Assembly: GCA_029939635.1 (NCBI GenBank)
Contig: JAOZSN010000006.1
Coordinates: forward strand, 18,212-30,530
DNA length: 12,319 nt
DNA from: Deltaproteobacteria bacterium
GTDB lineage: Bacteria; Desulfobacterota; Desulfobulbia; Desulfobulbales; SURF-16
Direction: 5' to 3'
Positions within the stretch are counted from its first letter, which is position 1. The number at the start of each line of letters is the position of its first letter. A model generated the notes under the pieces. That model saw only the letters and a program-made list of their open reading frames with translations. It was not told the origin of the DNA and ran no database searches. Both the position numbers and the translations under genes were made by a program. Below, one piece after another: positions 1 to 6,034 of this stretch.

Positions 1-976
1 CATGGAAAGCTCCCAGTACCATTTCCTGGCATTGAGGCCAGGAAATAAGGGCTTCAGGGAGGTGGGGCAGGGGAGCATAGCGGTCATAATCACGCAGCTC
101 GGGCAAATCGAGAAGATCTTTTTTGAGATGGTAATAGCGTTGGACAATGTCATAACGCTGCACCACTGATTCCACCAGGGTTTGTACCGTGTCTTCATGC
201 AACTCATTGCTCAAATGCATGGCATTATCCCAGCCATCATAGCTTCGTAGCCTGTCGCCAATCATCTTGTCGGCCAGAATAGTGTTGAAGATATGAGTCA
301 AGACATGGAGCTGTGATGCCAGTCCTTCTGTTAAGTCTGTGGCTGCTTGTTGCCGTGTTTGTCGGTCAGCCGCATAGAGGTCGGTAAGAACCTCTTCTTC
401 GGTGCGTTGCTGTTCGCCAAACTTTAGGTGGCCCATCACCTTTTCAAAAAGATTATTCCAGCTGGAGGTTGAAACAGGGGCAATCTCCAGCAGGAGGGCT
501 TCTTCCTGCTGGCTAAGGACATGGCTGGCAAAACGCCTGATACCTTGGAGATAATGACGAAAATGGTTGAGGGCTTCCTGGCCAAGAAGCTGCGTTGCCG
601 CTTCATCTTCTATCTTGCATACCTCTAAATCAAAAAAAACAGTTTCTTTACCTATCTGGCTTAAGTTTTCTTCAATTTTTTGTAAAAAAGCACCAGCCTC
701 AGGGTTTTGCACCTGGGTGGTAAAATTTAGAAAGGCAAAGGTGGCTATCTTGCCAGCAAGAGAAGCCAGTTTTTCAAGTTTATTGATAAGTGCAGACAGC
801 TGTTCTGCGGAAAGATCTGCCACTTTATGGCAATATTTTTGGTTGATATCTTTGGCTAAGTTATGGCAGGATGCCAAATCAGTCTCAATAGCTGGATCGT
901 TGACAGTGGTATAGAGATCAGCAAGGTTCCAGATAATTTTACTACTCTGCAGGTCATTATTCAGCTGTGTAGACAT
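1..976 (-). CDS. pepF: Oligoendopeptidase F (M3 family metallopeptidase), N-terminal part, cut by window edge
   Basis: A minus-strand frame stays open from the ATG at 976-974 to the left edge, giving 325 residues of a protein usually about 600 long. It reads as the N-terminal half of PepF/M3B oligoendopeptidase, a cytoplasmic zinc peptidase that cleaves short peptides. Family landmarks seen are WNLADLY with NDPAI at residues 16-30, LSQQEEALL at 154-162, a stretch around IFNTILADK at 229-237, LSNEL at 255-259, QRYYHLKK at 279-286 and YDRYAPL at 297-303. The catalytic HExxH region would lie in the missing C-terminal half, so activity cannot be judged. No strong Shine-Dalgarno precedes the start (only GAG close by), but the family match begins within 15 residues of this ATG and no better start is seen. 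The gene is divergent from parE and has its own good promoter in the 977-1189 gap. Family call is firm; the exact subfamily is less sure. Confidence 0.88.
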   Translation of the reverse strand, partial: MSTQLNNDLQSSKIIWNLADLYTTVNDPAIETDLASCHNLAKDINQKYCHKVADLSAEQLSALINKLEKLASLAGKIATFAFLNFTTQVQNPEAGAFLQKIEENLSQIGKETVFFDLEVCKIEDEAATQLLGQEALNHFRHYLQGIRRFASHVLSQQEEALLLEIAPVSTSSWNNLFEKVMGHLKFGEQQRTEEEVLTDLYAADRQTRQQAATDLTEGLASQLHVLTHIFNTILADKMIGDRLRSYDGWDNAMHLSNELHEDTVQTLVESVVQRYDIVQRYYHLKKDLLDLPELRDYDRYAPLPHLPEALISWPQCQEMVLGAFH

Positions 977-1042
977 TTTTTGCTCGTGGTGAAAGAGGGG
1001 GATGGAAAATCCATAATAGTATAGAGAAGATATAATCTTATA

Positions 1043-1071
1043 ATCATACATGATGGCTGTTTTTTTGACAA
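1043..1071 (-). promoter_or_regulatory. Sigma70-type promoter for pepF
   Basis: Read on the minus strand, TTGTCA (1071-1066) and TATGAT (1048-1043) are separated by exactly 17 bp, and each matches the consensus in five of six positions. This would start transcription near 1036, about 60 nt upstream of the pepF ATG. Prediction from sequence only. Confidence 0.55.
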
Positions 1072-1100
1072 TGTAGGGAAGATAGTGCTGACAAAAAATC

Positions 1101-1129
1101 TTGCCATGCACGCAGTTCCCATTTACTAT
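1101..1129 (+). promoter_or_regulatory. Probable sigma70-type promoter for parE
   Basis: TTGCCA (1101-1106) lies 17 bp upstream of TACTAT (1124-1129), 61 bp before the parE ATG. The -35 is five of six and the -10 four of six. With the pepF promoter it forms a divergent pair in the 213-bp gap 977-1189, which holds no other recognisable feature. A perfect TTGACA at 1065-1070 has no -10 at a suitable distance. Confidence 0.4.
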
Positions 1130-1189
1130 CCGATCCTTTCTTGAATAATCTGTGAATCGAAAACCGTTAATTGTGCCCCACCTTTTACT

Positions 1190-3013
1190 ATGACATCTGA
1201 CGCTACTTACGACGAAAATAAAATAAAAACCCTCAGCTCTTTAGAGCATATCCGTCTACGGCCCGGTATGTATATTGGTCGGCTGGGTAATGGTTCCCAT
1301 CCTAGTGATGGTATTTATATTCTTATCAAGGAAATCATTGATAATGGTGTTGATGAGTTCATTATGGGGGCGGGCAAGCGTATTGATATTGCTATCAGTG
1401 ACGATGGCCAGGTAACGGTGCGTGATTTCGGTCGTGGCATTCCCTTGGGTAAAATCATTGAATGTGTCTCGGTGATCAATACTGGCGCCAAGTATAATAG
1501 TGATGTGTTTCAATTTTCTGTTGGGCTCAACGGTGTTGGTACCAAAGCGGTAAATGCCCTGTCTGTTAATTTTACGGTCACGGCCTTTCGTGATGGCAAG
1601 ATGGCAACTGCTACCTTTGAAGGTGGCAACCTGATTAGTAATAGCAAGGGTGATACCAAGGAAAAGAATGGTACCCTGATTCAGTTCCTGCCGTCTGCCA
1701 CTATCTTTAAGGATTTTTCTTTTAATTTCGAATTTATCCGTAAGCGGCTTTGGCGCTATGCCTATCTTAATGCTGGCCTGAAACTCTCCTTTGCTGATGA
1801 GATTATCTATTCGAAGAATGGTCTGTTGGATCTTTTAGATAGAGAAATTGACAAGAGTGAACTCTATACCCCTATTCATTGTAAGGATGAAACCCTGGAG
1901 TTTGCCTTTGCTCATATTAATAATTTTGGTGAATCGTACTTCTCTTTTGTTAATGGTACCTATACTAATGATGGTGGTACCCACCTTTCCGCCTTTCGGG
2001 AGGGTATCTTGCGGGGGGTAAATGAGTTTTCCGGCAAGAAATTTTCCGGTAATGATGTGCGAGAGGGGATTGTGGGGACCATTGCCGTTAAAGTAGTGGA
2101 ACCAATTTTCGAGTCTCAAACCAAGAATAAGTTAGGTAATACTGAGATCAGGGCCGATATCATTAATCGGGTTCGCCAGGCTGTTTCTGATTGTCTATAT
2201 AAGGAGAGTGAACTTGCCGAGGTAATGCTCTACAAAATACAGCAAAACGCCAAGATACGTAAAGAACTTCAGTCTGTACGTAAAGAGGCCAAGGCACGGG
2301 CTAAGAAGGTAACTCTACGTATCCCTCAGCTTAAAGATTGCAAGTATCATCCTGCCAAGGGCAAGCCTTCTGAGGAAGGTCGTGAAAATATGATTTTCCT
2401 TACAGAGGGTCAGTCTGCCTCTGGTTCCATTGTTAGCGCTCGTGATCCCATGACCCAGGCCGTTTTCTCGTTAAAAGGTAAACCAATGAATGTCTTAGGG
2501 CAGACCCAGGCCTTGCTCTATAAAAATGATGAGATGTATAATCTTATGCGAACCTTAAATGTGGAAGAATCTGTAGGCCACCTGCGTTTTGATAAGATCA
2601 TTATGGCCACGGATGCTGATGTGGATGGCCTACATATCCGTAATTTACTACTTACCTTTTTTCTCCATTTTTTTGAACCATTGGTCAAGTTGGGTCATAT
2701 ATATATCCTTGAAACCCCCATTTTCAGGGTGCGCAACAAGAAGGAAACTATCTACTGTTATTCAGACAAGGAAAAGGAATCTGCCCAGAAAAAACTGGCA
2801 GGGAGAGCAAAGGTAAAAAAGAATGTGGAGATTACCCGTTTTAAGGGCCTGGGAGAGATTTCCCCTCCAGAGTTTAAGCAGTTTATCGGTCAAGATATGC
2901 GTTTGGCCGGGGTAAATATTGATACCATCTCAGAGGTTCCAAAACTCCTGGATTTTTATATGGGTAAAAACACCCCCAGCCGCCGGGAGTATATCATGGA
3001 ACATCTTGTCTAA
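1190..3013 (+). CDS. parE: DNA topoisomerase IV subunit B (type IIA topoisomerase ATPase/Toprim subunit)
   Basis: This is the ATP-hydrolysing subunit of a type IIA topoisomerase, acting with the ParC-type protein at 6035-8032 to unlink and relax DNA. The GHKL ATPase lies at about residues 15-220: RPGMYIG (24-30), EIIDN with E48 and N52 as Mg/ATP residues, RDFGRGIP (78-85) and GLNGVGTKAVNALS (112-125). The transducer ends near QTKNKLG (310-316), with K312 as the ATP-contacting lysine. The Toprim domain has E406 in EGQSASGS and DADVD (475-479), followed by RFKGLGEIS (550-558). At 607 aa without the GyrB insert it is ParE-sized. The wording EGQSASGSI, FSLKGKPMN and KGLGEISPPEF resembles Bacteroidetes-type ParE more than proteobacterial ParE or GyrB. 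Q408 replaces the usual Asp of EGDSA. No Shine-Dalgarno is visible before the ATG, but the ATPase alignment starts right after it. Its 3' end is 8 bp from the convergent kinase gene. Confidence 0.93.
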   Translation: MTSDATYDENKIKTLSSLEHIRLRPGMYIGRLGNGSHPSDGIYILIKEIIDNGVDEFIMGAGKRIDIAISDDGQVTVRDFGRGIPLGKIIECVSVINTGAKYNSDVFQFSVGLNGVGTKAVNALSVNFTVTAFRDGKMATATFEGGNLISNSKGDTKEKNGTLIQFLPSATIFKDFSFNFEFIRKRLWRYAYLNAGLKLSFADEIIYSKNGLLDLLDREIDKSELYTPIHCKDETLEFAFAHINNFGESYFSFVNGTYTNDGGTHLSAFREGILRGVNEFSGKKFSGNDVREGIVGTIAVKVVEPIFESQTKNKLGNTEIRADIINRVRQAVSDCLYKESELAEVMLYKIQQNAKIRKELQSVRKEAKARAKKVTLRIPQLKDCKYHPAKGKPSEEGRENMIFLTEGQSASGSIVSARDPMTQAVFSLKGKPMNVLGQTQALLYKNDEMYNLMRTLNVEESVGHLRFDKIIMATDADVDGLHIRNLLLTFFLHFFEPLVKLGHIYILETPIFRVRNKKETIYCYSDKEKESAQKKLAGRAKVKKNVEITRFKGLGEISPPEFKQFIGQDMRLAGVNIDTISEVPKLLDFYMGKNTPSRREYIMEHLV

Positions 3014-3021
3014 TCCGTTAT

Positions 3022-4698
3022 TTATCTTGTGCACTGTTGCAGCGCATCTCGTACTGCCTGTCCGAGGGCGTTAATGGTGTATGGTTTGCGCAAAAAGGCA
3101 TTAGCTCCTAAGGAAAGCACCTTTTTTGTGTCTTTGTCTTCGGCGTAACCACTGGCAATGATGGCTCGTTGGTGAGGTTTGAAGACAAGAATCTCTTCAT
3201 AGGTTTGCCTGCCACTGATACCAGGATCCATGGCCATATCTAAAATGATAAGATCAACATCATTATGGCGTATATGCTTAATAGCCTCCTCTCCGGAGGG
3301 CATGAGCACCACCTCATAATCTAATTGCCTGAGCATGGTTTGTGAGACATCGCGGAGCAGCTCTTCATCATCCACCACCATGATGGTTTCTTTATTACCC
3401 TGTAACTCCTTTATGGGGATTTTTTCCGCATCCTGCGGTAGCATCCGACTGGTCATTGGAAAATAGAGGGTAAAGCAGGTTCCTTTGCTGCTCGATTTAA
3501 CCTGAATTGTCCCCTTGTTATCGTGCACTGTATTCCATACCACGGTGAGGCCGAGTCCGGTGCCGCTTCGTCCCATTTTCTTGCGGCTATAAAAGGGTTC
3601 AAATATATGAGCCAGGTGCTCTTTGGCAATTCCCTGTCCATTGTCCTCAACAGTTAAAACAGCGTACCTGCCTTTTTTAATAACTTGGTCGCCAAGCTGC
3701 TCATCCTGCTGAAAATTCTGGTTTCTTGATTTAATAGATAAAGAACCGCTCTTGGTAATTGACTCAGCACCATTGGTTATAAGGTTCATCAAACATTTTT
3801 TGATGTGGGATTTAGAGCAGTAGATATTTACCAGGGCATCATCAAGATCTAACTCAAATTTCACGCCAGAATGGAGGCCCTTTAATGATTTAAACTCCAG
3901 ACTATCCAGATACTGATAGAGCAGGGTGTTGAGGTTGCCGACCTCATTAGGGCTGGCCGAACTGCGGGCAATGGTAAGTAAATCCGTGACCACCTCAGCG
4001 GCTCGTGTGCCAGATTGTTTAATTCTTTGTAGGGGCTGGCGTAGGCTGCTATCCTCAGGCAGGGTGAGGAGCAGTAAGTCTGGGTAGCCCACAACACCAG
4101 CAAGAATATTATTGAGGTCATGGGCCACACCACCAGCCATCAGACCAATGGCCTCCATCTTTTGAGCCTGGTGCAGACGAGCTTCAAGGCGGAGATGTTT
4201 CTCCTGCGCCTTTTTTCGTTCGCTAATCTCATGGTTGAGTTGGGCAATAGCCTCTTTGCGCCTGTCAATCTCATGCTTAGCCTCTTCCATCTTGATCTGT
4301 AAGCGCTCCATTGCCGTATTATACCCCTCTCGGGTTTGGGTATAGATATGACTATTATAGGCCATATCAGCGATCATCACCGCGTTCTTTTCATTCTCCT
4401 GATTGGCCTTTTTCATGATATCCAGTGAACAGGCAGCAAGATGTGGCAGCTGGGGCATAAAGTCTGTTGGGGTGGTGATGTGCCAGAGTTGGGGGGCCAG
4501 TTCATTATGAGCGAAATTGTCACCAGGGGTGATGAGTAATCCTTGCACGCGCTGCCGAAAGTTATCTAACAGGACAAAGGCATCCTCAATATCCTCAACC
4601 AGCAGAGCAATATGACCGCTTAATAGCTGTCGTTTGCTTGGCGCGGAACAGGAAAATCCCTCCGGCGGATTTGCTAACAGGGAAAAAAGTCTACCCAT
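3022..4698 (-). CDS. Soluble hybrid sensor histidine kinase with C-terminal receiver domain
   Basis: The 558-aa protein autophosphorylates on a histidine and can pass phosphate to its own receiver. Residues 1-120 form a region I cannot assign. Residues about 122-185 are a charged predicted coiled coil (ERLQIKMEEAKHEIDRRK). The dimerisation/phosphoacceptor box is GGVAHDLNN with H193. The HATPase_c domain shows an N-box at NLITNGAES (305-313), DNGQGI (352-357), FEPFYSRK (366-373) and GTGLGL (379-384). The receiver at about 436-552 has D443/D444, phosphoacceptor D487 in LIILDMA, S516 in IASGYA and K538 in RKPY, so all key residues are intact. No signal peptide or membrane span is seen, so it is probably cytosolic. 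Its start overlaps the FIST stop by one base (TAATG), with GAGG 7 nt upstream, so translational coupling is likely and FIST is the natural input partner. No DNA-binding output domain is present. The signal sensed is unknown. Confidence 0.92.
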   Translation of the reverse strand: MGRLFSLLANPPEGFSCSAPSKRQLLSGHIALLVEDIEDAFVLLDNFRQRVQGLLITPGDNFAHNELAPQLWHITTPTDFMPQLPHLAACSLDIMKKANQENEKNAVMIADMAYNSHIYTQTREGYNTAMERLQIKMEEAKHEIDRRKEAIAQLNHEISERKKAQEKHLRLEARLHQAQKMEAIGLMAGGVAHDLNNILAGVVGYPDLLLLTLPEDSSLRQPLQRIKQSGTRAAEVVTDLLTIARSSASPNEVGNLNTLLYQYLDSLEFKSLKGLHSGVKFELDLDDALVNIYCSKSHIKKCLMNLITNGAESITKSGSLSIKSRNQNFQQDEQLGDQVIKKGRYAVLTVEDNGQGIAKEHLAHIFEPFYSRKKMGRSGTGLGLTVVWNTVHDNKGTIQVKSSSKGTCFTLYFPMTSRMLPQDAEKIPIKELQGNKETIMVVDDEELLRDVSQTMLRQLDYEVVLMPSGEEAIKHIRHNDVDLIILDMAMDPGISGRQTYEEILVFKPHQRAIIASGYAEDKDTKKVLSLGANAFLRKPYTINALGQAVRDALQQCTR

Positions 4699-5855
4699 TA
4701 TTCTGCCTCGCCAAAAGCCAGGAGTACATAGGTCATATTATGAAACAGCGTTGGTGAGTAGCCGCTGTCAGTTTTTACAGGACTTATCTCGCCCAAAGAG
4801 GGGAAACCTGCAATGGCATGGGGTGCATTCTGTGCTGAGATCAGGGAATTTATTTCAATGCTGTTTTTGTTGCCAAGGAGATGTTTGCGTCCAGCACAGC
4901 TAATGACCAGGGCGGCGGCTGGCTGGAAGCTGAGTTGGTCAATGCCTGCAGCCACGGCTTCTACCTCGGCCACGAGCTTATCAGGATTTGTCAGGCAGAG
5001 CTGGATACGTTCTCCCTCTTCAATGCCACCAAAGAGATGAATATCACTGTCGTGGGCAGCATTTTTAGAGAGCAGCAGGGAGCGATGACGCATAATATGC
5101 GGATTATCTGCATTCATGACATTGGCCGTGATAGTGCCTGTATCCATATGTTCCAAAGGTTTACCCATGGCCTCCTCCACAAAGGTCATGGCTGGAATAT
5201 TATCAATAGTATGGACGGTTGTAGATTGGCATTCGGTAATTACTCCTACCCTGCCTTCGGGTTTAAGGTTGTGCGCAGAAAATATTTCAAAGGGAAAATC
5301 ACCAGTAACAGCAAGGAGTGCCACGGTGTCAATGACCACCTCCCTGTTGATATAGATGAAACAGCCTTCCATATCAAAATTGTCACTAGCCATACCGCCA
5401 ATCACTGGTTTCGTGGTGCTGCTGGCGACAGCCCGTATTACCTCCGAGGCATCGGTACGAAAATCGCTGAACAGCAAAAAGAACTGAGTGTTGGGGCAGC
5501 TCTTGTCAAGGCGTTCTAAACAGCGGCTTGTTGCCTCAAAAGGAGTGAAGCCAACCCCTTGTTGTTGATCGAGATGCCACTGTATACTCCCATTACTATT
5601 GATGGCCAGGGCAGAGGCACCAACATTTGCCACCATCTGTTCCTCGTAAAAACCGTCTCCAGTACAGCCAATGATAATTAGCTCATTATTGTCCATGACA
5701 TCATAGATTGCCTCTGCCAGTTCAGGAGAACCGTCATAATGAATGGAGGAAAAGAGGAAAATAATCTCAGGGCTAATTTCCAGCAGGGCCTCGCCAATCT
5801 CAATGCCAGCCTGGTAGGGATCCATATTTTGAGAAAAGAATGATTTTGTTTTCAT
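4698..5855 (-). CDS. FIST-domain sensor protein (FIST_N plus FIST_C)
   Basis: The 385-aa protein matches FIST proteins, a sensory family proposed to bind small ligands and found beside or fused to signalling domains. FIST_N occupies roughly residues 28-215 and contains IIGCTGDGF (61-69), an FLLFSDFRTD strand-loop (126-135) and VIGGMASDN (151-159). FIST_C covers about 220-365, with GGIEEGERIQL (276-286), ALVISCAGRKHLLG (315-328), GFPSLGEISP (350-359) and a closing HNMTYVLLAFGE (372-383). No signal peptide or transmembrane segment is seen, so it should be cytosolic. It is the first gene of a two-gene operon with the hybrid kinase and presumably feeds it a ligand signal; this is inferred from the one-base overlap, not shown. 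The ATG follows a run of eight A residues rather than a Shine-Dalgarno. The ligand cannot be predicted. Confidence 0.88.
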   Translation of the reverse strand: MKTKSFFSQNMDPYQAGIEIGEALLEISPEIIFLFSSIHYDGSPELAEAIYDVMDNNELIIIGCTGDGFYEEQMVANVGASALAINSNGSIQWHLDQQQGVGFTPFEATSRCLERLDKSCPNTQFFLLFSDFRTDASEVIRAVASSTTKPVIGGMASDNFDMEGCFIYINREVVIDTVALLAVTGDFPFEIFSAHNLKPEGRVGVITECQSTTVHTIDNIPAMTFVEEAMGKPLEHMDTGTITANVMNADNPHIMRHRSLLLSKNAAHDSDIHLFGGIEEGERIQLCLTNPDKLVAEVEAVAAGIDQLSFQPAAALVISCAGRKHLLGNKNSIEINSLISAQNAPHAIAGFPSLGEISPVKTDSGYSPTLFHNMTYVLLAFGEAE

Positions 5856-5891
5856 TTTTTTTTAGTAAGTAATGTGGAGGGTGATTCTCTT

Positions 5892-5921
5892 ACTATATAG
5901 ATTTCCAATTGTTTTTTTCAA
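5892..5921 (-). promoter_or_regulatory. Sigma70-type promoter for the FIST-kinase operon
   Basis: On the minus strand, TTGAAA (5921-5916) and TATAGT (5897-5892) are separated by 18 bp and each matches consensus in five of six positions. Transcription would begin near 5885, giving a leader of about 30 nt. It lies in the 179-bp divergent gap 5856-6034 shared with parC. Confidence 0.5.
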
Positions 5922-5945
5922 GGTATTATTTTATATCAGTATGAT
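5917..5945 (+). promoter_or_regulatory. Weak candidate promoter for parC-menG
   Basis: TATGAT at 5940-5945 is a good -10 hexamer (five of six), but the sequence 17 bp upstream (TTCAAG, 5917-5922) matches the -35 consensus in only three of six. If real, it overlaps the divergent FIST promoter's -35 element, so the two would compete for polymerase. An alternative pair (TTGTTT 5909-5914, TATATC 5932-5937) is equally weak. Confidence 0.25.
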
Positions 5946-6034
5946 GCCCTTTGTGTATCACTATGGTAGGTTGTTTCCTTTCTGACCTTCTTGTTTTATC
6001 CTTATTACCCCTCAACACCAATACCTGATATTTC

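Noticed and set aside
567..914. 115-codon open frame on the plus strand
   Set aside because: It is antisense to the pepF coding frame, which has recognisable M3 motifs and runs on to the window edge.
1065..1070. Perfect TTGACA as the -35 of parE
   Set aside because: No -10-like hexamer occurs 16-18 bp downstream (CTGACA is at 17). It overlaps the reverse-strand pepF -35, which has a good partner.
4881..5519. 212-codon open frame on the plus strand
   Set aside because: It lies wholly antisense to the FIST gene, whose motifs are clear. The translated plus-strand sequence shows no family motif and no ribosome site.
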